Assembly: GCA_012026715.1 (NCBI GenBank)
Contig: VEPB01000128.1
Span: 1 to 15,219, forward strand
DNA from: Methylococcaceae bacterium
GTDB lineage: Bacteria; Pseudomonadota; Gammaproteobacteria; Methylococcales; Methylococcaceae
DNA: 15,219 nucleotides
Reading direction: 5' to 3'
Shown here: in pieces, positions 1 to 7,600 of the stretch
How positions within the stretch are numbered: position 1 is the stretch's first letter
How the letters are laid out: each line of letters begins with the position of its first letter
The notes under the pieces: generated by a model
What the model saw: the letters and a program-made list of their open reading frames with translations, nothing else
The model's database searches: none
What the model was told of the DNA's origin: nothing
Made by a program: the position numbers and the translations under genes

Positions 1-615
1 CCCACCGGTAGCGTCGGCCTGATCGCAGTCAGCAAGACCCAGCCGGCCAGCGCTATCGCCGAAGCGTACCGGCTCGGCCAGCGCGATTTCGGCGAAAACT
101 ATCTGCAGGAAGCCCTGGCCAAGCAGGAACAGTTGGCGGCTCTGGACCTGGTCTGGCATTTCATCGGCCCGATCCAGTCCAACAAGACCAAGCCGCTGGC
201 CCAACATTTCCACTGGGTACACAGTGTGGATCGGCGCAAGATCGCCGAGCGCCTCAACGAGCACAGGCCGCTGGAGTCGCCGCCACTTAATGTTCTGATC
301 CAGGTGAATGTGAGTGGCGAGGCAAGCAAGTCCGGGGTTACGCCAGATCAGGTTGGAGAACTGGCGGCAGCTGTCGCCGAACTTCCGCGGCTGAAACTGC
401 GCGGGTTGATGACTATCCCCAAGGATTCCGATGATTTCGAGGTCCAGCGGCAAGCGTTTCACAGGCTCCGGCTGATCCTGGAGCAACTGGACTTGGCGGG
501 CGTGGATCAGCTTTCCATGGGAATGTCCCACGATCTGGAATCCGCCATCTTCGAAGGGGCGACCTGGGTGCGCATCGGAACCGCTCTTTTCGGACCGCGT
601 CAAACCAGCCGTTAG
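1..615 (+). CDS. yggS: YggS/PROSC-family PLP homeostasis protein (5' end missing)
   Basis: This is a pyridoxal-phosphate-binding protein of the YggS/PLPBP family. Members have a single alanine-racemase-like TIM barrel, carry PLP on a lysine, and buffer free PLP in the cytoplasm rather than catalysing a known reaction. The frame is open to the left edge, so the start codon and probably 25-30 residues are absent; 204 codons remain of a usual length near 230. Visible motifs are the AVSKTQP segment, whose lysine (codon 12 of the fragment) is the PLP Schiff-base residue, then FGENYLQE, WHFIGPIQSNK, VNVSGEASKSG, GLMTIP, and the C-terminal SMGMSHDLESAI with RIGTALFG, which contacts the phosphate. 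The stop is TAG at 613-615. It lies 69 bases upstream of proC, the usual gammaproteobacterial neighbour, and could be read through into it. The family assignment is certain; only the N-terminus is unknown. Confidence 0.95.
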   Translation, partial: PTGSVGLIAVSKTQPASAIAEAYRLGQRDFGENYLQEALAKQEQLAALDLVWHFIGPIQSNKTKPLAQHFHWVHSVDRRKIAERLNEHRPLESPPLNVLIQVNVSGEASKSGVTPDQVGELAAAVAELPRLKLRGLMTIPKDSDDFEVQRQAFHRLRLILEQLDLAGVDQLSMGMSHDLESAIFEGATWVRIGTALFGPRQTSR

Positions 616-684
616 ATCGGGCGATCCAGCCCAAGCTTTGTATTAGCGTTAGAATAGGCGCCCCCATCGACGGACTTCTACTCC

Positions 685-1518
685 ATGAGTAAACAACCGA
701 CCGTAGGTTTCATCGGTGCCGGCAACATGGCCGGCAGTCTCATCGCCGGCCTGTTGGCTGATGGCTATAACCCTTCCAACCTCTGGGCAGCCGATATCGA
801 CTCCGACAAGCTGGCCAGTCTGAGGGATCGATTCGGCATCCATACCACGTCGGATAACCACGAGGTGGTGCGCCAATCGCAAATCGTCGTGCTGGCGGTC
901 AAGCCTCAGGTCTTGCGGGAGGTGGCTCAGGGTCTCGCGCCTACCGTGCAGCGCCAGACCCCTCTGATCATCTCGCTGGTGGCGGGCATCACGGAGGATG
1001 CCATCGACCGCTGGTTGGGCGGTGGTAACGACATCGTCCGTTGCATGCCCAACACCCCGGCCCTGGTGAAGACCGGCGCCACCGCGCTGCATGGCAACGA
1101 TCGCATCAGCGCGGAGCAGCGCAGCAGGGCCGAAGCGGTGCTGCGGGCGGTCGGACTGGCGGTGTGGGTCGACCGGGAAGAGCTGTTGGATGTGGTGACC
1201 GCCCTTTCAGGCAGCGGCCCGGCCTATTTCTTTCTGTTCATGGAAGCGTTGGAAGAAGCGGCTGCCACGATGGGGCTGGATCCCGGCACGGCGCGTCTGT
1301 TGGCCCAGCAGACGGCTCTCGGATCGGCGCGACTGGCCATGGAATCGGACGAAGCGCCGGCCGAATTGCGACGCCGGGTGACCTCGCCCGGCGGCACGAC
1401 GGAGCGGGCCATCGCAGCCTTCGAACAAGCCGGGTTCCGAAACCTGGTGAGCCGAGCCCTGGAAGCCGCCCATAGCCGGGCCGGCGAACTGTCCGTTGAA
1501 CTGGGGAGCGATCGATGA
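685..1518 (+). CDS. proC: Pyrroline-5-carboxylate reductase
   Basis: This enzyme reduces 1-pyrroline-5-carboxylate to L-proline with NAD(P)H, the last step of proline synthesis, in the cytoplasm. The protein has 277 residues, the normal length. The N-terminal Rossmann fold shows the dinucleotide motif GFIGAGNMAG (residues 8-17), followed by VLAVKPQ and the conserved RCMPNTPALV. The C-terminal dimerisation domain carries the family signature around ALSGSGPAYFFLFMEAL and TSPGGTTERAI. The ATG at 685 is preferred because the Rossmann strand follows directly; upstream there is only a weak GGA-type ribosome site (about 673-676). Its TGA stop overlaps the ATG of yggT (ATGA at 1515-1518), so the two are translationally coupled. 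No clear promoter was found in the 69 bases between yggS and proC apart from an isolated TAGAAT at 650-655. Confidence 0.97.
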   Translation: MSKQPTVGFIGAGNMAGSLIAGLLADGYNPSNLWAADIDSDKLASLRDRFGIHTTSDNHEVVRQSQIVVLAVKPQVLREVAQGLAPTVQRQTPLIISLVAGITEDAIDRWLGGGNDIVRCMPNTPALVKTGATALHGNDRISAEQRSRAEAVLRAVGLAVWVDREELLDVVTALSGSGPAYFFLFMEALEEAAATMGLDPGTARLLAQQTALGSARLAMESDEAPAELRRRVTSPGGTTERAIAAFEQAGFRNLVSRALEAAHSRAGELSVELGSDR

Positions 1519-2090
1519 GCGGCTCCTACCTGGTCAATCCGGCGGTCTTTCTGATCGATACCCTGTTCAGCCTGTATGTGCTCGCGCTCATGCTGCGCTT
1601 CCTGCTGCAGTGGGTGGAAGCGGATTTCTACAATCCCATCTCGCAATTTGTGGTCAAACTCACCCACCCCCCAATCCGGCTTGCCCGGCGCCTCCTACCT
1701 TCCATCGGCCGCATCGACACGGCTTCGGTCGCTCTGATGCTGTTGGTGCAGGCTTTGGGCGGCTGCCTGCTGTTTTTGGTGCAGGGTGTGGACTTCAGCG
1801 TCGGTTTCCTGGCGCTCTGGTCGATTGCGCAACTACTGGACCTGCTGTTCAACATCTACCTGTTCTCCCTCATCGCCGTCGCCCTGCTGAGCTGGATTTC
1901 GCCTGCTCCCCGGAATTCCGCTGTAAGTCTATTGCACAGCCTGACTTATCCAGTCCTGCGGGCGCTACGCAGGATAATTCCCCCGGTTGGCGGGGTGGAT
2001 TTATCCGTACTCGTAGCGCTGATCGTGATCCAGGTCACGAAAATGCTCGTGATGCAGCCTTTGCTGCAACTGGCGGCTTCCTTCAATTAG
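1515..2090 (+). CDS. yggT: YggT family integral membrane protein
   Basis: This is a small inner-membrane protein of the YggT family (191 residues) with two copies of the YGGT domain. In each copy a hydrophobic helix is followed by a short hydrophilic stretch with a proline, then another helix. The first copy covers about residues 5-90 (LIDTLFSLYVLALMLRFLLQW, then FYNPISQFVVKLTHPPIRLARRLLP). The second covers about 100-190 (FNIYLFSLIAVALLSWISP, then LLHSLTYPVLRALRRIIPP). The repeated 'P(I/V)LRxxRRxxPP' element in each half is the family hallmark. Some homologues are linked to osmotic-stress tolerance or to membrane and cell-division functions; the biochemical role is not settled. The start overlaps the proC stop by 4 bases and the gene ends 10 bases before yggU, so it is in the middle of an operon. 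Confidence 0.93.
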   Translation: MSGSYLVNPAVFLIDTLFSLYVLALMLRFLLQWVEADFYNPISQFVVKLTHPPIRLARRLLPSIGRIDTASVALMLLVQALGGCLLFLVQGVDFSVGFLALWSIAQLLDLLFNIYLFSLIAVALLSWISPAPRNSAVSLLHSLTYPVLRALRRIIPPVGGVDLSVLVALIVIQVTKMLVMQPLLQLAASFN

Positions 2091-2100
2091 AGGATGCGCT

Positions 2101-2379
2101 ATGTATTATTGGGAAGGCGCCGATCTGATCTTCGACGTACATGTTCAACCACGTGCTAGCCGTGACGAAGTCGCCGGCATGCACGGCGACAAGCTAAAGG
2201 TCAGGATCACGGCGCCACCCGTGGATGGCAAAGCCAATCAGCATTTGATTGCGTTTTTCGCTGAGCTGTTCCAAGTTTCCAAGTCGAGCGTCGTGTTGCT
2301 CAAAGGCGAAACTGGTCGGGAAAAGCGTTTCCGGGTCCAGTCGCCGCGGTGCCTGCCGGAAAATCTCCAGAGAAACTGA
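2101..2379 (+). CDS. yggU: DUF167/YggU family protein
   Basis: This is a 92-residue cytoplasmic protein of the DUF167 (YggU) family, a small alpha/beta fold conserved in bacteria and eukaryotes with no established biochemical function. The defining motifs are present: VHVQPRASRDEVAG (about residues 13-26), KVRITAPPVDGKAN (about 38-51), and the later VVLLKGETGREKRFRV strand. The ATG at 2101 has a GAGG ribosome site at 2090-2093, seven bases upstream and overlapping the yggT stop codon. It is the last gene of the proC-yggT-yggU run and its 3' end overlaps a possible promoter for the next gene. The length is slightly short of 95-100 residues but normal for the family. Confidence 0.93.
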   Translation: MYYWEGADLIFDVHVQPRASRDEVAGMHGDKLKVRITAPPVDGKANQHLIAFFAELFQVSKSSVVLLKGETGREKRFRVQSPRCLPENLQRN

Positions 2380-2403
2380 CAATTTGGCGAATTCGGCTAC
2401 ACT
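2376..2403 (+). promoter_or_regulatory. Candidate sigma70 promoter for the dynamin-like gene
   Basis: A -35-like CTGACA (2376-2381, one mismatch to TTGACA) is followed after 16 bases by a -10-like TACACT (2398-2403, two mismatches to TATAAT). It overlaps the stop codon of yggU and lies about 54 bases before the ATG at 2457. The 77-base gap and this signal suggest the GTPase gene can be transcribed apart from the proC operon. This is a sequence match only. Confidence 0.35.
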
Positions 2404-2456
2404 AACCCTAAACTATTGGCGGCCGGATTCACCGGATGACATGATCGGGAATTGCG

Positions 2457-4463
2457 ATGACGATTGAGCTCCAACAAGAACTTCGAGGTTATGGACAATG
2501 GCGGGAGCAATTGGTCCAGACCATAGACCACTATCGATCTTGGTTGGAGACCTATGGACTCAAGGTTCAGGAAGTTGACGAAACTCTCCTGAATCTGCGC
2601 CACAATCTCCAATCGGAGCGGTTGGTTATTGCGTTCGCTGCTGAATTTTCCCGCGGCAAGACCGAACTGATCAACTCCCTGTTCTTTTCCGACACCGGCG
2701 TTCGTTTGCTGCCGTCATCGCCGGGCCGTACCACCATGTGCCCCACGGAAATCTTCTACGACGAAGAAGGCGGCAGCTATATTCGACTTCTACCGATCGA
2801 ATCCCGCCTCAGCGATATGACGCTGGGAGAGTACAAGCAGCGTCCCTTGAGCTGGATGCAAGTTGAGCTGGATCCTTCCTCGCCGGTGCAGATGCAGGAA
2901 GCTTTCCAGGAACTGGCTGCCACCAAGAAAGTCCCTTTCGCACAAGCCCAAAAACTCGGGCTTTGGAACAACGATGGGTTGTCGTCCGGACTGGACGATG
3001 ACACCCCGGAAACCGTGGAAGTGCCCTGCTGGCGACATGCTTTGATCAGCTTTCCCCACCCGTTGCTGAAGGAAGGCTTGTCCATCATGGATACCCCGGG
3101 TCTGAATGCCCTAGGCGCCGAGCCTGAACTCACCCTGACCATGCTGCCCAGTGCCCATGCCGTTGTTTTTGTGCTGGCGGCCGATACCGGGGTGACCAAG
3201 AGCGATCTTGAAATGTGGCGCAACCACGTACGAGGTACCCGCAGAAACCGCAGCAAGGGACTGGCGGTGGTGATGAACAAGATCGACTCCATGTGGGGAG
3301 ACCTGCGGGGCGAGGAAGCCATCGAGCAATCTCTTCGGGGTCAAATCCTGTCTACCGCCAACATTCTTGAAGTTGACGAAAGGTCGGTTTTCCCCTTGTC
3401 CGCCAAGCAGGCTTTGTTGGCGAAGGTGAAAGGCGATAACGACTTGCTGGAGAAAAGCCGGCTCAAAGCGCTGGAAGACCACCTGGCTGAACTCGTGGTC
3501 ACCAGCCGTCAGCAGATGTTGCACGATGCTGCGAGTCAGGAGCTGAATCGTCTGATCGGCGAGTCGCATCGGTTGCTGGAAGCACAGATCACCGACATGT
3601 CCAGGCAGCTTAACGAGCTGAAAAATCTGGATCTGAGCAATCAGGACATGACCGGCAAGTTGATGGAGGAAACCCGGCTGGAGCAGCAGCGTTACCTTTC
3701 CAGCGTCGACGCTTTCCAGGCCGGCCGGCGCGTATTCGTCGCCCAGATGAAACTGTTGATCGACACCGTCTCCCCCGATCGACTGGATCCCATCATCAAG
3801 AAAACCCGCAAGCAGATGATGACCAGTCTGACCACGGTGGGTATGAAGGCCGCAATGAAGTCAATCCTGGAAGAATTCCGGATGACCCTGGAACGCACGT
3901 CGGAAGCTGCTGAGGAAACCCGCCGCCTGGTCAAGGCGATTTACGGAGGGTTCCAGGACAAGCATGGCTTCGCCGACGTCAAGCCGGTGCTGGTGTCCTT
4001 CAAGGATTACGAGTTCGAACTGGAACGGCTGTTCGAGGAAGGCGAGGAGTTCCGCCACAGCGCCTCGTCCACCCTGATGGAACAGACTCTGGTGGTGCAG
4101 AAACTCTATGGCACCATCATCAGCCAAGGCCGGGCAATCCTGGCTCAGGCTCACAAGGCGGCCACCAACTGGGGCGCAACGGCGCTCAACCCGCTGATTC
4201 GCCAGATCAAGGATCACAAGAACATGATCGAAAGCCGCCTGGAAGTGCTGCGCAAGATTAACGATTCTTCGGAATCGATGGACGGCGAAATTACCAAATT
4301 GGAACAGTCGCTCAAGCCGCTCGAGGAGCAGTTCGTCGCGCTCAACGCCATCCGCAACGTCTTAGTCAGCATGGCGCCCCAGGCAGACCCGGAACCTGCC
4401 CCCCCCGGAGCATCCAGTCAGGAATCGGCGCCCAAGCCGCACATCCGTTTGGTGGCTGGTTAA
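2457..4463 (+). CDS. Dynamin-like large GTPase with atypical P-loop
   Basis: This is a 668-residue bacterial dynamin-family GTPase (Dynamin_N). After a helical N-terminal segment (about 1-50), the GTPase domain shows G1 as AEFSRGKT (62-69), G2 as TTMCPTE (92-98), G3 as DTPG (212-215), and G4 as NKID (274-277) at the end of a beta strand (GLAVVMNKID). The first glycine of the usual GxxxxGK[ST] P-loop is alanine here, while Gly67, Lys68 and Thr69 are kept. From about 340 onwards the protein is rich in long charged helices expected to form a dynamin stalk, and it ends in a Pro/Ser-rich tail (about 640-660). There is no transmembrane segment and no obvious hydrophobic paddle. Known bacterial dynamins remodel or protect membranes, often as tandem gene pairs; this one is single. 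The ribosome site is weak (GGGA at 2447-2450). Cellular role unknown. Confidence 0.88.
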   Translation: MTIELQQELRGYGQWREQLVQTIDHYRSWLETYGLKVQEVDETLLNLRHNLQSERLVIAFAAEFSRGKTELINSLFFSDTGVRLLPSSPGRTTMCPTEIFYDEEGGSYIRLLPIESRLSDMTLGEYKQRPLSWMQVELDPSSPVQMQEAFQELAATKKVPFAQAQKLGLWNNDGLSSGLDDDTPETVEVPCWRHALISFPHPLLKEGLSIMDTPGLNALGAEPELTLTMLPSAHAVVFVLAADTGVTKSDLEMWRNHVRGTRRNRSKGLAVVMNKIDSMWGDLRGEEAIEQSLRGQILSTANILEVDERSVFPLSAKQALLAKVKGDNDLLEKSRLKALEDHLAELVVTSRQQMLHDAASQELNRLIGESHRLLEAQITDMSRQLNELKNLDLSNQDMTGKLMEETRLEQQRYLSSVDAFQAGRRVFVAQMKLLIDTVSPDRLDPIIKKTRKQMMTSLTTVGMKAAMKSILEEFRMTLERTSEAAEETRRLVKAIYGGFQDKHGFADVKPVLVSFKDYEFELERLFEEGEEFRHSASSTLMEQTLVVQKLYGTIISQGRAILAQAHKAATNWGATALNPLIRQIKDHKNMIESRLEVLRKINDSSESMDGEITKLEQSLKPLEEQFVALNAIRNVLVSMAPQADPEPAPPGASSQESAPKPHIRLVAG

Positions 4464-4469
4464 CCCAAT

Positions 4470-4498
4470 CAACCTCTGGCTGACGCAGCCTCAGGTTG
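4470..4498. terminator. Imperfect hairpin between convergent genes
   Basis: CAACCT (4470-4475) pairs with AGGTTG (4493-4498), and the inner GGCT (4478-4481) pairs with AGCC (4487-4490). Two mismatched bases on each side separate the two helices, and the loop is GACGC. It lies just past the stop of the dynamin-like gene and covers the stop codon of trmB on the other strand. There is no T-tract on either side, so intrinsic termination would be weak; it could slow polymerase or protect 3' ends in both directions. Confidence 0.35.
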
Positions 4499-5201
4499 GC
4501 CTGGAGGCGCATTCAGTGACGCGCCGATAAAGCAGATCCCAGACTCCGTGTCCCAGCTGCTGACCGCGGTTCTCGAACTTCGTTAGGGGACGGTATTCGG
4601 GACGTTCGCTGTAGCGGCCCGTTCCTGCCTGGTTGGCGAACAGCGGCGAATCGTCCAATAGTTCGAGCATCTGCAGCGCATAGTCTTCCCAGTCGGTGGC
4701 GCAATGAAGGATGCCGCCCAGTTTCAGCTTGGCCGCCGCCAGTTCCGCAAACGCCGTACTGACAAGCCGTCGCTTGCGATGCCGCTTTTTATGCCAGGGG
4801 TCGGGGAAATAGACTTGGATGCGATCCAATGTTCCGCCGGCGATACAGTTCGCCAGGACTTCTTGGGCGTCGGCGCAGTATACTCGCACGTTCGCTAAGC
4901 CCAGCTCCCTGATCTTTATCAGAAGGTGTCCGACCCCCGGACGGTGGACTTCGATGCCTACGAAATCCTGATCCGGTGCCGCCGCCGCCATCTGCACCAG
5001 GCTTTCCCCATTGCCAAAACCGATCTCTGCCACCAATGGGGCAAAACGGCCGAATACCTGTTGCGGTATCAACACGGCTTTGGAATCAAGGCCGTACTGG
5101 GGCCACAATTGGTCGAGGGCCGTCTGCTGTGCCAGGGTGATGCGGCCCTGACGCAGCACATAGCTACGGATGGGACGCCGTCGGGGGTCGGTTTCGTTCA
5201 T
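4491..5201 (-). CDS. trmB: tRNA (guanine-N7-)-methyltransferase
   Basis: This enzyme transfers methyl from SAM to N7 of guanine 46 in the variable loop of tRNAs, in the cytoplasm. The protein has 236 residues, the usual size for a gammaproteobacterial TrmB. The N-terminal RPIRSYVLRQGRIT (about 9-22) is typical. The SAM site is EIGFGNGE (59-66), followed by GIEVHRPGVG (82-91) and the acidic CADAQE (109-114). The tRNA and active-site signature is YFPDPWHKKRH (131-141), and the C-terminal LTKFENRG...LGHGVWDL is present. The start at 5201 keeps the whole RSYVLRQGR region; no Shine-Dalgarno is visible before it. It converges on the dynamin-like gene with only a hairpin between them. The permease gene upstream on the same strand ends 131 bases away, so trmB probably uses its own promoter. 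Confidence 0.97.
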   Translation of the reverse strand: MNETDPRRRPIRSYVLRQGRITLAQQTALDQLWPQYGLDSKAVLIPQQVFGRFAPLVAEIGFGNGESLVQMAAAAPDQDFVGIEVHRPGVGHLLIKIRELGLANVRVYCADAQEVLANCIAGGTLDRIQVYFPDPWHKKRHRKRRLVSTAFAELAAAKLKLGGILHCATDWEDYALQMLELLDDSPLFANQAGTGRYSERPEYRPLTKFENRGQQLGHGVWDLLYRRVTECASRPT

Positions 5202-5230
5202 GGGTTGAAGTACGGCTTGGCGGGGCGCGC

Positions 5231-5236
5231 ATTGTA
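5231..5236 (-). promoter_or_regulatory. Possible -10 element for trmB
   Basis: On the minus strand this reads TACAAT, one mismatch to TATAAT, about 30 bases before the trmB start codon. No good -35 hexamer lies 16-18 bases upstream, so this is a weak call. A short leader and the absence of a Shine-Dalgarno would fit with it. Confidence 0.25.
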
Positions 5237-5332
5237 CAGCAAACCGCAGATAGTCCCCGCGGGGGCCGGTTGCATCGCTGCGGCAGGAGCGATCAGGTCA
5301 ATGCGTTGCCAATGACGGGCGTTGATGGGGGC

Positions 5333-6496
5333 TCAACCCTCCCGAAGGGCCTCGGTGATCTGCAGCCGGCGCACCCGCAATGCCGGCGGCAGTCCGATGG
5401 TCAGTGCCAGGACGGCGATGATGCCGAAGGCGGTGAACCAGGTGACACCGTGCACGAACAGGGGCGGGAAGCGGCCGCCGGTGGCGGCGTTGAGGGGTGT
5501 CATGGCGGCAGTCGCCAGCCCCATGCCCAATCCCCCCCCCAGCGTCAGCAGTAACAGCGCTTCAGCCAGAACCAGAGCCGCCACCAGTCCGTCGGCGAAC
5601 CCCAGGGTCTTGAGGATGGCGAATTCCGGAATGCGCTCGCGGATGGACTGGGCCATGGTGATGCCGGGGAGGATCAGCAGGCTGAAGAACACTGCCGCCA
5701 GGATGCGGGTGATGACGGCGCCGATGTCGCCGATTTGCTTGGCGAAGCCCACGGCGAATTCCTTCTCGGGTTGGGTCTTGGTCTCGTCCGGCGAATTCAT
5801 GAATAGCCGGTCGATGGCCGAGCTGATTTCCTTGGCCCGATGGGCGTCCTTGATCCGTACCACATACCAGCCGGTCGTGCCCTGCTCCGTCTGCCGGGCC
5901 TCGTCGAAATAGTCGTGGTGAATCAGCACCATGTCGGTGTTTCCGCGGATCGCCGGGTCGTTGGAGTCGATGATGCCGACCAGATCGAATTCCCAGTTGA
6001 GGCTGCCGTCCTTTTTGGCGTGGATCATGGACTGGATCGGCAATTTCTGGCCCAGCTTCCAGCCGTAGCGGTCCACCAGGCGCTGGCCGGCCACCGCCCC
6101 GGTGCGGGTGTCGAGAAAGGCCTGCCGCTGTTCGGGAGCGATGTCGAATTCCCGGTATAGGTCCAGATAGCTGGACGGATCCACGGTCAGCACCGCGAAG
6201 GCGTTGGCCTGATCCTGATACTTGGCGCCGAACCAGTTGGCGTGGGCGACCGCCTCCACGCCGTCGATGCTCTGGATCTGCCTCAGGTGAGCCATGGGTA
6301 GTGGCTCGATGATGGAATAGCGGGCCGTGGTTAGCAGCCGCTTGGCGTCGGCTGCGTCGGCTCCGGATTCGAAGGCGACCTTGACGCCCTGCAGCAGTCC
6401 GAACAGCAGAAAGGCGGCGATCACCGAGAGCAGCGTCAGCAGAGTGCGGACCTTCTTGCGGAACAGTCCGGCCCAAAGCAGCGGAAGATATTTCAT
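5333..6496 (-). CDS. FtsX/MacB-type ABC transporter permease, no adjacent ATPase
   Basis: This is an inner-membrane permease of the MacB/LolCE/FtsX superfamily (387 residues). It has one N-terminal transmembrane helix (about 17-37), a periplasmic MacB_PCD-like domain (about 38-255), and three C-terminal helices (about 260-285, 308-333 and 348-372) forming the FtsX domain. The short cytoplasmic N-terminus with LFRKKVRTLLTLLSV is typical, as is the PPALRVRRLQITEALREG C-terminus. In the DevC/MacB pattern such a permease works with an ATPase and often a membrane-fusion protein to move substrates between the inner membrane and the periplasm. Neither partner gene lies next to it: trmB is downstream and a divergent acetyltransferase upstream. 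The ATG at 6496 has a GGAG seven bases before it. The substrate cannot be inferred. Confidence 0.9.
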   Translation of the reverse strand: MKYLPLLWAGLFRKKVRTLLTLLSVIAAFLLFGLLQGVKVAFESGADAADAKRLLTTARYSIIEPLPMAHLRQIQSIDGVEAVAHANWFGAKYQDQANAFAVLTVDPSSYLDLYREFDIAPEQRQAFLDTRTGAVAGQRLVDRYGWKLGQKLPIQSMIHAKKDGSLNWEFDLVGIIDSNDPAIRGNTDMVLIHHDYFDEARQTEQGTTGWYVVRIKDAHRAKEISSAIDRLFMNSPDETKTQPEKEFAVGFAKQIGDIGAVITRILAAVFFSLLILPGITMAQSIRERIPEFAILKTLGFADGLVAALVLAEALLLLTLGGGLGMGLATAAMTPLNAATGGRFPPLFVHGVTWFTAFGIIAVLALTIGLPPALRVRRLQITEALREG

Positions 6497-6527
6497 GGAT
6501 GGGCTCCGCTACGGGTATGCTGACCCT

Positions 6528-6547
6528 GCGCCAGCATCGGCTGGCGC
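6528..6547. promoter_or_regulatory. Perfect 8-bp dyad in divergent spacer (possible operator or leader hairpin)
   Basis: GCGCCAGC (6528-6535) and GCTGGCGC (6540-6547) are exact inverse complements around a four-base ATCG centre. The dyad is in the 77-base spacer between the divergent permease and acetyltransferase genes, 14 bases upstream of the latter's Shine-Dalgarno. A second stem, ATGCTG (6517-6522) with CAGCAT (6532-6537), shares its right arm, so the two hairpins cannot form together in RNA. It could be a binding site for a shared repressor or a leader structure. Confidence 0.4.
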
Positions 6548-6560
6548 GCGGTCGGCGGCA

Positions 6561-6567
6561 AAGGAGG
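6561..6567 (+). promoter_or_regulatory. Strong Shine-Dalgarno that fixes the CatA-like start
   Basis: AAGGAGG is an almost full anti-Shine-Dalgarno match, six bases before the ATG at 6574. It argues for that start over the in-frame ATG at 6499, which would add 25 arginine-rich residues absent from the family. Confidence 0.8.
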
Positions 6568-6573
6568 CATGAG

Positions 6574-7215
6574 ATGCGCAAGATCGATCTGGACCATTAT
6601 CCGCGGCGCCAGCTTTACGAAGTGTTCAAGGATCGGGAGGTTCCGTTCTTCGCGACCAGTATCAACCTGGACGCGACCCGCCTCAAGCGTTACGCCGAAC
6701 GCCACCGCTGCGGCTTCTTCGTCGCCATCAGCTTCCTCATCTCCCATGCTGTGAACGGCGTGGCGGAACTGCGCCACCGTATCATCGACGGCGAGCTGTA
6801 TGCCTTCGATCAGGTCGATCCCGGTTTCACCGTGCTGCTGGATGATGGCACCTTTACCTTCTGCGACGCCCGCCATTTCCCCTTTTTCCCGGAATACCGC
6901 GCCCACGCCGAGTCTTGCATCGACGCGGTGCGGCGAAAGGCAGATCTGGAAACCCGCGACAAGCACGGCATGTTTTTCATCAGCGCGATACCTTGGTTCA
7001 GCTTCACCGCCATCGTCCACCCCTATAGCCGGCAGTACGGAAGTATCCCGCTGGTTACCGTCGGCCGCTATTTTCGCCAGGGCCGCCGCACGCTGATTCC
7101 CATCGCCATTCAGGTGCATCACGGGGTCGTTGACGGCTTGCACGTGGGACAGTTTTTCGAGCGACTGGGGGATTTGATGGGGAAGGATCTGCCCCATTGG
7201 CTGGAGAGCCGCTGA
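6574..7215 (+). CDS. CatA-like chloramphenicol acetyltransferase family protein
   Basis: This is a type-A chloramphenicol O-acetyltransferase-like enzyme of 213 residues (family usually 210-220), a trimeric acetyl-CoA-dependent transferase in the cytoplasm. The N-terminus MRKIDLDHYPRRQLYEVF matches the family start. The C-terminal catalytic motif is complete: HHGVVDGLH, with the tandem histidines at 182-183, Asp187, Gly188 and His190, the second His being the general base. The middle contains the expected FSAIPWFSFT-like segment (ISAIPWFSFTAIVHP). True resistance enzymes and chromosomal homologues with unknown acceptors share these residues, so activity on chloramphenicol is not shown by sequence alone. 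The gene stands alone on its strand, divergent from an ABC permease, and is followed by a hairpin-rich repeat. Confidence 0.9.
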   Translation: MRKIDLDHYPRRQLYEVFKDREVPFFATSINLDATRLKRYAERHRCGFFVAISFLISHAVNGVAELRHRIIDGELYAFDQVDPGFTVLLDDGTFTFCDARHFPFFPEYRAHAESCIDAVRRKADLETRDKHGMFFISAIPWFSFTAIVHPYSRQYGSIPLVTVGRYFRQGRRTLIPIAIQVHHGVVDGLHVGQFFERLGDLMGKDLPHWLESR

Positions 7216-7216
7216 T

Positions 7217-7253
7217 TTTGGCGGTGTATCCCCGCACCACGAGAACCGCCGAA
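7217..7253 (+). terminator. Hairpin just after the CatA-like gene
   Basis: A nine-base-pair stem (7217-7225 with 7245-7253, one G-T pair, core GGCGGT/ACCGCC) begins one base after the acetyltransferase stop codon, with a 19-base loop. It is followed by A-rich rather than T-rich sequence, so it is a poor classical intrinsic terminator. It may be the first stem of the repeat that follows. Confidence 0.35.
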
Positions 7254-7566
7254 TTAAAAGTTCTACGGTGTCGGATTTTGGAGATGGTTTCCTCTGAGCG
7301 TGTTGATCCTTTCTTTCGTCCCCCGCAAGCCGCGCTGAGCACCGGAGCTTTCGGCAGGAAAAGCCCGAAGGGGCGCGACAGGGGCGACGCGGACGGCGCG
7401 GAGCGGGTTTGCCATGGAAGGCAAACCCCGGACTTTGGAAGCGGTGCAGGACAGCATCGCGAACAAAGCCGCGCGTTGGCAGAGGGCGATGGATCGCCCT
7501 TCTGCCAACCCCTGCTGAAAGCGAGGAGCGCAAGGTCTTTCGCGGCTGGGGGCCGCCTTTTCTTTG

Positions 7567-7600
7567 GTTCGTTTCTTTTGGCGGAGCAAAAGAAATGAAC
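7567..7600. terminator. Strong hairpin, possible bidirectional terminator
   Basis: A 14-bp stem with a single G-T pair (7567-7580 with 7587-7600) closes a six-base GCGGAG loop. It sits between two convergent genes, 95 bases past the ABC ATPase stop. One arm is T-rich and the other A-rich, but no T-run follows the stem on either strand. A Rho-independent role is therefore uncertain, while 3'-end protection is plausible. Confidence 0.35.

Noticed and set aside
650..655. Promoter for proC
   Set aside because: TAGAAT resembles a -10 element, but no -35 hexamer lies at 16-18 bases upstream; read-through from yggS is as likely.
6499..6573. Longer start for the CatA-like protein
   Set aside because: The extra 25 residues are low-complexity and arginine-rich and are not part of the family; a near-perfect Shine-Dalgarno precedes the ATG at 6574.
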